64,000 nt of DNA from Cricetomys ansorgei (Eukaryota; Chordata; Mammalia; Rodentia; Nesomyidae): NCBI GenBank assembly GCA_026225945.1, contig JAMJFZ010000818.1, forward strand, positions 5,726,001 through 5,790,000, read 5' to 3'. Position 1 is the stretch's first letter. The number at the start of each line of letters is the position of its first letter. Position numbers and translations under genes: made by a program. This document shows, one piece after another, positions 34,483 to 45,168 of this stretch. The notes under the pieces are model-generated. The model was not told the DNA's origin and did no database searches. It worked only from the letters and a program-made list of their open reading frames with translations.

Positions 34483-34645
34483 AAAAGAAAGGGCACACAC
34501 AGGCACACAGAAGGTGCAGGTCAGAAGACAACTTACACTTACAGGAGCCGGTTCTCTCCTTTACCAATGGGGTCTCTGGGATCGAACTCAGATCATCAGC
34601 TTGGCAGAAAGTGCCTGTATCCACTAAGCCCTGGAGCATCTTTGA
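34483..34645 (-). mobile_element. B3 SINE, antisense
   Basis: GCAGGTCAGAAGACAACTTA, GAGCCGGTTCTCTCCTTTAC, CTGGGATCGAACTCAGATCA and GGCAGAAAGTGCCTGTATCC are the reversed B3 body and B box. Confidence 0.9.
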
Positions 34646-34794
34646 AAAAGCGTATTGTTGACATCCACAACGAGTTCACCGAGTGACAACTACAGAGCCT
34701 CAGACGATCAAGGGTATACAGCATGAAGGCCGAGGCCAAAAGCAATACAACAAGGGAGACATACAGACCAAAGTGGAGGCAAGGGCCACCATAT

Positions 34795-35480
34795 GCCTGT
34801 CATGACAGCTAGCGTCAACAAAGCTGAAGACACCGAGTGCTGGCACGTGTGGAGGAAGCTCCACACCTTGGTGGGGATGTAAAATGTGCAGCCATCATGG
34901 AAAGCTGGAGAGCAGTTCCTCAAAAACACTAGCCATATGACGGTGTGGTCCAGCCTTCCCGTTCCTGGCTATGATGTGAAGGAACTAAACCAGAGCATGA
35001 AAGAGACAGCATTGCCACTGCCATGTCCAACCACTGTATCCACCACGACAGGAGCGCCTGAGTGCCCACTGTCAGAGGAGACAAGGATTATGTGGTATGC
35101 GCACAATGGGATTAGCAAGGCTTTAAGACAGGAGGGAATCTTGCAGCAGCAGTGTGAGAAGACGGTAGACACCTATGTTAGGGAGCAATACCCTAGTGAG
35201 GTAACCCAGGCACAGCAGACGAGCATGGCAGGATTCTCCTGGGAGGAGAGTCAACCACAGTCAACCTCACAGAACAGGAATGACTAGGACAGACAGGGCC
35301 AGGGGCAGGCTGGAGTAGGGTGTGGAGACACACAGGCCTAGCTGTGCAAGGTGAGTGTGCCCTAGACACCTACATTTTCGACTGCAGCGGCACTCAACAA
35401 CCCTGTGCACTTAAAAATTTGCCGAGCGGGGAGGGTATCTCTGTGATATCTTCTTATCTTACCAAATGGACTTATAAGAA
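34795..35480 (+). mobile_element. ancient L1 (L1M-type) ORF2 end and 3' UTR, sense
   Basis: GGTGGGGATGTAAAATGTGC, AGCAGTTCCTCAAAAACACT, GCCATATGACGGTGTGGTCC, TTATGTGGTATGCGCACAAT, then TGCACTTAAAAATTTGCC and ATATCTTCTTATCTTACC give the order of the L1M terminal ORF2 and 3' UTR. CpG-rich islands of substitutions and indels. The 133-codon frame is an accident of the decayed copy. Confidence 0.65.
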
Positions 35481-35763
35481 AATAAGTAGAAACAGGCGAT
35501 AAAGAAAGCAGAAGGAAAATCTTAAACAACCTCAGATAAATTAGCACTGTGGAATGGCAGAGGAATGGGTATCCAAAGAAATAGGTGATGGAAAAGAAAA
35601 CAGATGAAAACGGGAGGCCCAGCGCGGCGGAGCCAGGAGGAAAACTGGCAAGCACTGTAAAGGGGATAAAAGGCAAAGACACAGAAATTACCACGGGAAT
35701 AACACCAAGGAAAAATAAACCCTGACCACGAACTTCCCCAGAATCCACCAAGATCAAGCATGC
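35481..35763. other. unique purine-rich sequence
   Basis: No gene recognised. Two overlapping 131-codon minus frames in different phases match nothing I know. Confidence 0.45.
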
Positions 35764-35842
35764 GGCTGGGGATGCAGCTCAGTAGCACAGGCCTCCCCCG
35801 GCACATATGAGAGCCTGGGTCCAACAACTGCACTACAACAAA
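35764..35842 (+). mobile_element. ID/B4-head SINE
   Basis: GCGGCTGGGGATGCAGCTCA with A box and GAGCCTGGGTCCAACAAC as a decayed B box, followed by an A-rich stretch. Confidence 0.78.
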
Positions 35843-36829
35843 ATGGCCTGTTTTACTGCCAAGACTGCTAGCAATGTTAACAGAGCAGCTTTGGAAGAAA
35901 CAAACAAACAACAACAAAACAATAAAACACCACAGGCTTGAGCCAAGAGACTCACTACTGGCGTATGTAAGCTTGGCTGGCTCCCAGAATTCTTAGAGTG
36001 CAGGCTATTAACCTGAGAGGGGCAGATGTAGCGACTGGGACATCCCAGAGGTCGGTGACATCCTGATAACGGCCTTTCAGAATACAGTCCCAAGTCAGAG
36101 ACAATCTGTGGTCATAGAAATGCCGGACATAAGTACTAAAAAGGGAGCAAGAACACATTTCCTTCCCAGGGTCCTTCTAGGCTCTGCTTTAGTATACCCT
36201 ACAATTCCTAAGGAGCCATGAAGATTAAGATAAAGATAAAAACCTTCCCTAGAGAGAGAAGACCAGCTGGATGTGGGGGAAACTGCTAGTCTGCCCAATG
36301 GGGAGGGGACATTAGTGAGCATGACACCCAATGGTGCTGGGTTAAAACCTGACCCTGAAGCATCAGAAAAGAAGCCAAACGACATTAGGTATTCTCTGGT
36401 TATGAAACCACATGAAAGTATGAGGGGAGAAAGTACATATTCACTCAGAGTTTCCACCCAAATGTCTACATTGAAGAGTTCAGTCCTTGAAGGTGTGAGA
36501 TTCAGTTACCTGGAAAACTAATTTATGATCAGTTACCTGGAAAATTTCATTGGATTCTGGAAAATGACCAGATAAATGGGGTGTTACTGGATGTGCTGTG
36601 TTAGCACAAATAAATGAATCTGGTGTAAGGCCTGCTTAATTTCTAGAGATCTTGTTCAGGAGAGCTGCAAACGTCTAACTGCCAGCTGCACACACAGGCC
36701 AGCCTTCTCTTGCAGAACATCCGGGGCCAAAAGCTCTTCTCTTTCTGTCTAAATTTGTGTTTTGGAACATTTGCATGGACTCTCCTGGCAGAGCATCCCT
36801 AATCCAAACATCTTCAGATCAAGAATGTG
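35843..36829. other. unique sequence with a short direct repeat
   Basis: A 16-bp repeat TCAGTTACCTGGAAAA occurs at 36502-36517 and 36529-36544. No gene recognised. Confidence 0.5.
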
Positions 36830-36989
36830 CAACCTTAGAACAGATGGCTCAGCGCTCTTGCAGAGGAACCATAGTTCAATTCCTAGCACCAACATGGTGG
36901 GTCACAACTGCCTATAACATGAGTTCCAGAGGAACCAATGCCTCTAGCCTCCATTGGCACCAGGCATGCATGTGGTACATATCCAAACA
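36830..36989 (+). mobile_element. B2 SINE, 5' part, interrupted
   Basis: ACAGATGGCTCAGCGCTCTT, AACCATAGTTCAATTCCTAG, AACATGGTGGGTCACAACTG, CTCCATTGGCACCAGGCATG follow B2. The body stops at an ORR1 LTR and the tail continues at about 37403. Confidence 0.9.
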
Positions 36990-37402
36990 TGTAGAATTTA
37001 GTTAGGTTTCTATTGCTGTGATGAAACACCATGACCTAAAAGTAAATTGGGGAGGAAAGGGTTTATTTGCTTTACACTTCCACATCACAGTTCATCATCA
37101 GAGGAAGTCAGGACGGGAACTCCAACAGGGCAGGAGCCTGGAGGCAGGAGCTGATGCGGAGGACATAGATGGACGTTGCTTACTGTCTTGATCCACATGG
37201 CTTGTTCAGCCCGTTTTCTTATAGAACCCAGGACCTCCAGCCCAGGGGTAGCACCACTCAGCACAGGCTGGGCCCTCTTCCATCAATCACTAATTAAGAA
37301 AATGCCTTACAGCTGGATCTTGTAGAGGCGTCTCCTCAGTTGAGGTTCCCCCTTTTCAAATGACTCTTGCTTGTATCAGGTTGACATAAGTTTAGCCAGG
37401 AT
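36990..37402 (-). mobile_element. ORR1 LTR (ERVL-MaLR) inserted in B2, antisense
   Basis: Reversed ORR1: TATTGCTGTGATGAAACACC, TTGGGGAGGAAAGGGTTTAT, CTCCAGCCCAGGGGTAGCAC, CAATCACTAATTAAGAAAAT, TTGTATCAGGTTGACATAAG. Full length by its ends, but the 5-bp target duplication is not visible, perhaps lost. Confidence 0.9.
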
Positions 37403-37450
37403 GTGCATGCACTCACATGCACACACACCAAACGGAAGTAAATAAAACCT
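37403..37450 (+). mobile_element. B2 SINE 3' tail after ORR1
   Basis: GCATGCACTCACATGCACAC, then AAATAAAACC corresponds to the B2 3' end expected after the broken-off body at 36989. Confidence 0.7.
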
Positions 37451-37943
37451 TTAACAAGAATGTCTAACCAGTATATTTAAAATATTAATCCCCAGTGCTT
37501 TACAGTGTTCAGTTTGTACAAGAACATCCAAAAATATCCTTTGGCATGAATAAATTTGCTCATGTGACTTTTACAAATTGCCACTATGTACATGGGAGGA
37601 ACCACATGTAAACAACAGAAATAATTTCATTTCTATAACAGTGAGGGAGGAAGTAGCATGGATGAGATAGCAAATGATGAAACATTAGCATCACTAACTG
37701 AGACACACTCGGGGGCACAGATACAGTGGCTTTTATACCCAATATGTTCTAGTCACCTGAAATTACTTCCTGGCTACACTCAGAATACACCTTTGAAAAC
37801 ATAGGTCGCAGTGAGCAAGTCAAGGGAGACATTAACTGGTAAAATGTCCTAAATTCGGGTTGGTTTTTTTTTTTAAGTTTTAAGAAAGTGAATTCATCCT
37901 CAATTAAACATTTTAAATGTCTACTACAAAAACTAAATTCCTG
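37451..37943. other. unique AT-rich sequence
   Basis: No gene or repeat recognised. Confidence 0.45.
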
Positions 37944-38245
37944 GAGCTGGTCCAACCAGTCAGTGAAGAATTCGCCTCAGAAGCATGAGGACCTGTGTTC
38001 AATGGCCAGCACTGATATAAAGCCTCAAGTGTGTTCATCACCTTAGTACTGTGTGTCCCTTGGCCTGCTGGCCAGCCATTTTAGCCTATGTAGCTAATTC
38101 TAAGCCTTTCACGAAGGACTCTGTCTCAAACAATCAAGGAGAGCTCCTCCTGAAGACTGACACCCATGGTTGACCTCTGACCTCTACATGTGTGCACCTG
38201 CAGCCACACGCACATGCGCACCCACACAAACACACACATAAACCC
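37944..38245 (+). mobile_element. RSINE1 SINE
   Basis: GCATGAGGACCTGTGTTCAA, GCCTGCTGGCCAGCCATTTT, AAGGACTCTGTCTCAAACAA, TTGACCTCTGACCTCTACAT and a CA-rich end are in RSINE1 order. Confidence 0.88.
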
Positions 38246-39207
38246 CCATCACATTTCTCAGATCCTTCAAAAGTCAAAACGCCCATGAGGATTTCAACTT
38301 AACGTGGAAAGTAAACAGGGGCTTCAGAGTAAGCACTAACACAAGGCACTGATTAAGATCAGGCCTGAAGAGGCTTGAGATGATTCAACTGCAAATGTAG
38401 ACTGATGCAATGATTGACCTTTAGCCTCAGTTGAAAACTCTGTACGGCAAGCCAGCGCATCACTCTGACAACAGGGAGCAGACCTGATCCTCAGAGTACA
38501 GTCTGTGTCAGTCAAAGATCAGACCAAATGGATGATGCATTTGCTGGAACATAAAGCAGTTATTTTGGTCAAGCATTCAAAAACACAATTATAAACATCC
38601 CTCACTTTTTTTTCAAATCAACGAAAATTCATCAGAGATGATCAATTATACAATAAGGTCTTTTCATTACAAAACATAGAATACTGAGGTCTGGCCTTCT
38701 GCAGAGTGGTCTACTCTGTTTTTATACAGAGATATTATAAGGTGGATTATAAGTTCTCAAAAAACATGCCATCATACAAACTGGTTCACAGACATAATTT
38801 CAAAGTTACCCTCAGAGCTCCTCACGAGGAAGATGAATGAAAATGTTCCACATGTGCATTAGCCACCTTAGTTGTATTTTTCTTTCATATTCATTCACTC
38901 ACATATTGTGACTTGATACTGAAGATAATTTTGAAATGCATGGTTTACTTCACATGCCCAGGTTTTGAAAACATCACTGTGTTAATATCATGGGCAACAG
39001 AAAAACTTTTCTTACTATTGTTGATTCTATTCATATAATTTTCCTTTATAAAACACGGTTCTCTTGATCCTTTCTAAACCTTTCTCACTTGTTATCAGTA
39101 AATATCTTCTATAGACTGCTAATGTAAATTTTCTTTTAGTAGTATTGAAAGCCTAAAGGTTTGCACTCATTTATCCAGCAAGACAGTGAAAAACGTTGAA
39201 GCGGAGG
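38246..39207. other. unique AT-rich sequence
   Basis: No gene or repeat recognised. Confidence 0.45.
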
Positions 39208-39604
39208 GGTGGTGTTCTAGCTTCCTTCTGTTGCTCTGATAAAACACCCCAGCCAAAAGCAACTTGGAAAGGAAAGGAGTTTTCCAGCTTACACTTTCAG
39301 GTCCAGTGCATCACTGGGTCCGGCAGGAACTTAGGCAAGAACTCAGAGCAGAACCCATGGGGGAATGCTGCTGGCTGCTCCCTCAGTGGCCCTCACTCTG
39401 CTTGCTTCCTTACACAGCTCAGGAGCATCTGCCTGGGGATGGTGCTGACAGCATGGGCTGGTTATCCTACATCAGTCAATGCAATCTCTCACAGACACAC
39501 CCTCTGGCCAATGCTATCTAAGCAACTCCTCAATGGAGGTTCCCTTTTCCTGGGTCACTCTGGTTTGTGTCGAGTTGACAATAAAAACTAACCAACACAG
39601 GTGG
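39208..39604 (-). mobile_element. ORR1 LTR, complete, with target duplication, antisense
   Basis: A 387-bp LTR at 39213-39599 (TGTTCTAG...AACACA on the plus strand) with a perfect 5-bp duplication GGTGG at 39208-39212 and 39600-39604. Inner landmarks are CTGATAAAACACCCCAGCCA, AGCAACTTGGAAAGGAAAGG and GTGTCGAGTTGACAATAAAA. A 5-bp duplication is the ERVL-MaLR size. A clean solo LTR. The 131-codon frame is its shadow. Confidence 0.93.
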
Positions 39605-39920
39605 CAGGCGAAGCATCTGTGAAAGACTCGTAGGAAATATTCTGACATAAGAATACCTAATTTTTGCCCATGATAGATTGAAAGTAGTTTCCAAAACTGT
39701 ATTTTTTAAATGTAGACATATGCATTCTTGCCATCTTGAATTGTATAATGGATACACCCTCCTTTCATCAAATCAGGCCAGCCCAAACATTATTATAAAT
39801 GACAACTGATTTTTCAGACCTTGTATACCATTGATGTGAAGATCATTGCTTAGAGCCAATTAAAGACCCTTTTCCTCTCTCAAAACATTCAGAAAACTTG
39901 AAGAAATGGCCTAAAATAAT
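39605..39920. other. unique AT-rich sequence
   Basis: No gene or repeat recognised. Confidence 0.45.
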
Positions 39921-40125
39921 TTGTATTAGTTTCCTATTGCAGCTATAACAAATTACCAGACATCCAGTAGCTCAAAACACCACAAATTTATTATCTACCG
40001 TTATGGAGGACAGAGACATGAAGTGGCATTGTCTGGTCTAAAATAGAGGTCATAGTACAGCTTTATCTCTTTGGGAGGTTCCAGGGAAGGTACCCTCTCT
40101 TTGTCTTTACCACTCACAGATGCCC
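39921..40125 (-). mobile_element. MLT1-type MaLR LTR part, antisense
   Basis: TTGTATTAGTTTCCTATTGC, TATAACAAATTACCAGACAT, CACCACAAATTTATTATCTA and GGAGGACAGAGACATGAAG follow the reversed 3' half of an MLT1-type LTR. It stops where a sense MaLR LTR begins. Confidence 0.75.
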
Positions 40126-40129
40126 CTTT

Positions 40130-40540
40130 CCTCCCTTGGTTTGAGTACATCCCACAGAGGTCCATGTATTCAAACTTTGGACCCCAGCACAGTGATGTAA
40201 GGGGTGGGGTTTAATGGGGAATCATTAGGTCATTGGAGGACCTACCCTGAGAAGACATTAATAGGCATGTGTAAGACCTCATTAGTCCTTGAGAGAGGGT
40301 TGTTAGGAAAAGGAAGTCTGGTCCCCAGTACTCTCTAGCTTCCTGTTTCATCATGTGACCTCCCAGTGTACCATCAGGTCACCATGAAATGTCACAGCCA
40401 GAGAGGCCCTCACCGCAGCTTACATCATACTGTACTGTTCAGGCTGTCAGTCCCCCAAAGTATGAACTAAATAAAACTCTTACCTTACTTAGCTTCAGCA
40501 TTTTGTTTCAGCAACAGAAAACTGACTAGTCTGTGCATCC
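40130..40540 (+). mobile_element. MaLR LTR (MST/MLT1-like), sense
   Basis: TGGTTTGAGTACATCCCACA start, ACTTTGGACCCCAGCACAGT, GGGTGGGGTTTAATGGGGA, CATCATGTGACCTCC, an AAATAAAACTCTTAC polyadenylation region and CAGCAACAGAAAACTGACTA end. It abuts the oppositely oriented MLT1-type fragment. Confidence 0.8.
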
Positions 40541-40555
40541 CCAAAGCCAGCCTCC

Positions 40556-40728
40556 TGAGCCAGTGAGACGGCTCAGAGAGTAAAGGCATCTGCAGCAAGC
40601 CTGACACCCTGGGTTTGCTTATGGCAACCAGATGTTGGAAGGAGAGAACCAACTCCTGCACTTGGAAGTCATTCTCGACCTCACACAAGCACTGTGGCTT
40701 GTTCACACACTAAATAAATAAAAAATAT
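40556..40728 (+). mobile_element. B3 SINE
   Basis: GAGCCAGTGAGACGGCTCAG, AGCAAGCCTGACACCCTGGG, GAAGGAGAGAACCAACTCCT and a tail ACTAAATAAATAAAAAAT. Confidence 0.88.
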
Positions 40729-41486
40729 ATAAAGTTTTAAATGTCAGTTTCATTTTTATAAGCACATTTTTGACATTTAGGACACCCTCCCCTCCCACAC
40801 AAATTCCAGAATAATCTCCCCATCCATAACTTAATCAAATATACAAAGTCTCTTTCCTGGTCTAAGTTAACATATTCACAGCTTCCAGGGAAGACACTGA
40901 TTTGGTGTCTGGTGATGGAGCGGGGGTTGGAGGGGTCTGTCATCATCCTGCTCATCAGACCTTCTTCTACCCTCAAGCTTCTTGTGGAGACTTCCTGGTC
41001 CCCTAGTTCTCTCACTGATCAAGATTCAGCATTGACAGGCACTATCTTTCACACACCGCCACAACTTCAGTCACCTCTCCGTGCGCCCACAGACTCCATG
41101 CACCCACAGACGACGACCCATCGGTCATACTGACCCCAGATCTGTGCTGTCATCCTTTCTGATGAGCTCTCCCTCCATCTCAGTGTGGTCACTTCCCTGG
41201 TCGCGCTCTAGAGACACTGACAGATCTCGATCTCGACCGTCTCTGAACTGTCCCCGGCTTACTCATTCATGGCACGCAGGGACACTGTGCTGTGCAACTG
41301 GAGCCATGCTGAGAGGCAGTTCTGCTAATACACCACCCACTAGCAGCTCCTTCAAGGAGCACTGCTCTCTCTTTTTGTAGCAGATGGAATTTGCCAGCCA
41401 GGATCTGGGCACCTGGTGTGTTCACCACTGGCGGGTGATCATCAAGGCACAGGCTTTCATTTTCTTCTATTTCTTTTATTTCCCTC
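40729..41486. other. unique sequence with unrecognised frames on both strands
   Basis: The plus frame at 41081-41380 has a short Arg-Ser-Asp cluster (SRSRDTDRSRSRPS), and the minus frame at 41267-41587 ends in a Cys-rich segment. Neither is recognised. They overlap on opposite strands, so at most one could be real. No splice sites argued for. Confidence 0.35.
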
Positions 41487-41552
41487 TTTTTTTTTTTTTT
41501 TTTTTTTTTGTATGTGCGTTTTATATCATCATCATCACACACACACACACAT
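41487..41552. repeat. poly-T then (ATC)n(CA)n
   Basis: T23 at 41487-41509, then ATC units and eight CA units to 41552. It could be the reversed A tail of a lost retroposon. Confidence 0.85.
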
Positions 41553-42119
41553 TTCAAAATCATGAAACTTCCAATTGAATACCCCAAATTCCTTAATTGT
41601 TTATATTTAGCCTTCCGTTATCTGCCGCTGATGGACCTAGTTCCTTTTATTCTCAATATATTGACTTCTTTGCTTAATCCCCTCTATGTAACCAGTTTAT
41701 CAATTATACTGGCTACCTTCCAGCTCTCCACTCCACCTCATTGGCCTGTCTTCAGCCACTGCACCTGCCATGCCCCCCAAAGGAAAGGAGACAAGGAAGA
41801 ACCCATTAAAAACAAACAAACTCATAATTCTATGCCTGAGACTTCCACTTCTTGGTAAGTAACTGCTCAGGTTACAAAAGCCTTTGGTTTGCTCTCTCAC
41901 CCAAATTTCAGATTGACTCTGTTCCCATGTCTTGTCTGCTCTACATGTAAAATGTAAACCGAGTCCCACGGCTCCTTACCCATCCAGGGTGGTCCCTGAA
42001 GCTCTCTTTATTGCTCAGACTGTTAAATGAACATGCTAAATTCTATCACACTACCCTATTGTCTATTCTTAGACAGTGTCAAAAGTGATTTTTTTTTATT
42101 TCAATGCTAACAAGCTCAC
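41553..42119. other. unique sequence
   Basis: No gene or repeat recognised. Confidence 0.45.
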
Positions 42120-42490
42120 AGTGCTTCCTCTTCCCCAAAGCCTCCAGTACCTAATGTAAAACTACACTCTTCCATGAGCTACAGAACTCTGGTGTAACCC
42201 TCTTCCCCTCTTCATGACCTCAGCTCCTCCCACTCAGTCCCAGGAGACTCACATACAGCAGTCCTGGCCTTGTTACTATTCCCAACCTCTCCAAGCCACT
42301 CCAGGCACAGAGCATCTACATTGCTGCTTCCTTTCCTAAGCTGCTACTCATCCCAACCTCTCCATCCCTCTTCTAGGACATCACCTCCACGCAGAGACCT
42401 TGCTTGACTCTACCCCACACCTACAAAGTCACCTTCATCTCTTCACACGAGTTAGCTCTTTGGTGTGCTTCATTTACTGGCTCATGCCCT
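42120..42490 (+). mobile_element. L2 3' region, sense
   Basis: TCCCCAAAGCCTCCAGTACC, CTCTTCATGACCTCAGCTCC, AGGACATCACCTCCACGCAG and AGACCTTGCTTGACTCTACC follow the L2 3' region (the block encoding the end of ORF2 and 3' UTR). Pyrimidine-rich, with no intact frame. Confidence 0.7.
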
Positions 42491-43348
42491 ACCCCCAGAT
42501 TAGGCAGTCTTTGTTACAGGGACCCCTTAGGAGTCCCCGTCATTCACAACAGCATGTGCATTTAGTACATACTGGCTACATCGACACACCAACAGAATGT
42601 GTAACAAAGCTTATGCAAGGGAACCTGGACCATCACTAGATGTGGGGTCACTGCAACACCGAGCAATAGCAACTCCGCAGACAGACCATCAATCAGAGAA
42701 GCACACCTGTAGACGAATTTATATCATTACAGAACTCTGAAACTGAACATGGATTTACAGCAAGTTCTGTGACAACCTACTGTCTGAACATTACAAAAGG
42801 TAAACAGAGAAAGTCCCAAGAAAAATATTGTCTGGCTGCCCAAATGACAAATATTTGCAGAACAACAGGAAGCTGTATCTGGAAGACATATAGCAGGTTC
42901 AAAAATGCATATTCCAGCGGTTTGCATATGCATCAGGAATAAGAACCAACCAAATAAAAGACCATACACGGCTCTGTGCAGTAGGCAAAAAAAAATAAGA
43001 AGAAACAGGACTGGTGCACAAATGAGACAGATTGATGGCATGAAGGAAAACTTGACAGAAATAAATGAAACTGCAGGAAACAATCATGATGTCGAAACAG
43101 AGAAATGAAAGCAACCGTTTCATCCAGCGCTCTTGAGCAGTGTGACGGAGCAAAAGGCAGAAGCGCTGGAAATGAAATTCCACCCAGGAAAATATGAAGA
43201 CGTGTATAAGCACGCGCACACGTAACACGCTCATGTTAGTGTACGCGGAAACTACACACAAGGAAAGGGTAGAGCCGATCAAATACAAGGACTGCAAGAA
43301 AGCTATATGCAACCACAGAGACTAAAACTGATCTTATTTTATCCCCTC
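42491..43348. other. unique AT-rich sequence
   Basis: Two overlapping minus frames (118 and 137 codons) lie at 42727-43312 in different phases. They are hydrophobic because the region is A-rich on the plus strand. No family recognised. Confidence 0.45.
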
Positions 43349-43432
43349 AGTCTTGGCATATAGCTCATTGGTAGTGCGCTTGCCTAGCGTGACCAAGGCC
43401 CTGGGTTCCGTTCCCAGCACCACCTGAAATAA
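43349..43432 (+). mobile_element. ID element with intact A and B boxes
   Basis: TAGCTCATTGG fits the A box consensus and GGTTCCGTTCC fits the B box consensus; CGCTTGCCTAGC and AAGGCCCTGGGTTCC are the classical ID body from tRNA-Ala. It ends in CACCACC then an A-rich tail. Confidence 0.92.
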
Positions 43433-44269
43433 ATATGTAAATTCTCCAAGACGCTCAGGGCTTTCGGTTTGCAGTGAAGTGGGTTCCATGACAAAAGTCT
43501 ATGGTAAATCCTAAAACACAAAACAAATCCTATGAAGGTTAAAATGTGAATGATTTGAGTTCAGGGCTATGGTCTCTATTCTCGCCCAGTTAGTCTTTAG
43601 CAAAATTTGTATTTAAGTGACAAAATTACATAATATAAATTATGTTAAATGAGGGGATTAAAAAAAACTGGTCAGAGAATAGGGAGTTAGGGAGTTTCAG
43701 GTAGAAGAACTCTTTTACAGAGCGACTGAGATAGGAAATAACAAGCCCCTTGGGAGCAGTGATTGAAGATCAACTCTAAATATGGCTTCCAAGTTGAAAT
43801 CGCCTGTCTAAAATCTCTAAAGGAATATGCACAACTGCCTCTTCTACCTTCTAGCCAATGTCCCAAAGAGACAAGCTGAAAGTTAAGCTCCTAGGAAGCA
43901 CTGTTAAACCTGCTACTCAGTTTCCCCACCTCAGCATATGGGAATAAAGCTCCCAGGTCAAAACTACCACCATTGCCTTGGACTCCAAGTTTTGCATTGG
44001 ATCTCCTGGAGCCTGAGTTATAGGAGGCTCTGAATTCAGGTCCTTTGGGAGAGCAATATCTGCTCCCAACTGCTACATCATCTCTCCAGACTCCCATTCA
44101 TTTACAGGCAATGTGTGTACATGTGTACACAAGCTATTCCTGTCTCCCTTGCCTTCATCTTTCCATTAAATCCACCAACACACCCTTTAAAAGACATCCC
44201 CAAATCTTATGGTCTCAGCTATCTCCCTTGTGACTACCTGATCCAACTATCTTGTCTTTTCCTTATGAA
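43433..44269. other. unique sequence
   Basis: No gene recognised. Around 43977-44095, GGATCTCCTGGAGCCTGAGT, GAGGCTCTGAATTCAGGTCC and ACATCATCTCTCCAGACTCC look like a decayed antisense B3 or B2, too worn to call. Confidence 0.4.
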
Positions 44270-44605
44270 TTTATCATTTAAATTGCCTCCTAATTGATCT
44301 CCCCATATCCATTCTTCATCCCATCATAATGTCCTCAACACAGCAACCAGAGTCACTTTGTTAAGATATAAGTAGAATCTTGTCATTTCTGCAGTGACTC
44401 AGAATCCTCTCGTGGTTTGCCATCACATCAGCTAATGCTCTGGAAGGGCCCTACACAATCTGGTGTCCCTGACCTCACCTCTCATGTCTCAAGCAATTAA
44501 TGTTGCTGCTGCTTCTTTCTGGAAAGGTCTCCTCCCATATATCCACTTAGTTCGTTTCCTTCAGGCAGCTCTTCCTGTAATTGCCATCTTCTCAGAAGCC
44601 TATTC
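44270..44605 (+). mobile_element. L2 3' region, sense
   Basis: ATTGCCTCCTAATTGATCTC, CACAGCAACCAGAGTCACTT, TAAGTAGAATCTTGTCATTT, CTCTGGAAGGGCCCTACACA, GGTGTCCCTGACCTCACCTC and CCTTCAGGCAGCTCTTCCTG follow the L2 3' region with small deletions. A good L2 match. Confidence 0.85.
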
Positions 44606-44984
44606 AATGAATGAGTCAATCAACATTGTCAGCGCAGCTGATACGGTGACATAGGCAAAACACTGCAGGGTTCTAGTCTCTGGGATGGAAGCACAGGACA
44701 GGAACCAGAATCCAGGCTCAAAGTCTTCAGCATAGAGCAAGGGTCACTGTCATGATCAAAATGACACTTCTGGCACAGGGCTATGTAGGAAACTAAATGC
44801 ACAACCAGAGACTGCTTGAAATAATGAGATTAGAATATACTTACATTAAAATTCCTCATCCTGATTACATAAGACTGTATTAGTGCTCAGAGTGTAACCT
44901 CCAACTGGTGCCAGGCTGACACTATCTGTTACTGATCCCGAGGGAAATAAGAAATAAGGAGCAAATTCTTAAAAATATCACTCC
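44606..44984. other. unique sequence
   Basis: No gene or repeat recognised. Confidence 0.45.
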
Positions 44985-45168
44985 AGGGGCAAGTGAGATA
45001 GCTCAGTGGATACAGGAGCTTGCTACCGCACCTTACAACCTGAGTTCAATACCTGGGAGCCACACGGTAGAAGGAACTGACTCCAACAAGTTGTCCTTTA
45101 ACCAGCACACACATACATGGCCACACATACACACACACACATACACACATGCGATCAATAGAAAACAA
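44985..45168 (+). mobile_element. B3 SINE
   Basis: GGGGCAAGTGAGATAGCTCA, CCTGAGTTCAATACCTGGGA, GAAGGAACTGACTCCAACAA and GTTGTCCTTTAACCAGCACA, with a CA-rich tail, follow B3. Confidence 0.88.

Noticed and set aside
34252..35287. 144- and 133-codon plus-strand frames
   Set aside because: The first crosses a TG repeat and an antisense B3; the second lies in a decayed L1M ORF2 end.
35362..35917. two 131-codon minus-strand frames
   Set aside because: They overlap out of phase, the second partly covers an ID/B4 SINE, and neither is recognised.
42727..43312. 118- and 137-codon hydrophobic minus-strand frames
   Set aside because: Overlapping frames in different phases in A-rich plus-strand DNA, which produces Phe/Leu/Ser-rich readings by composition.
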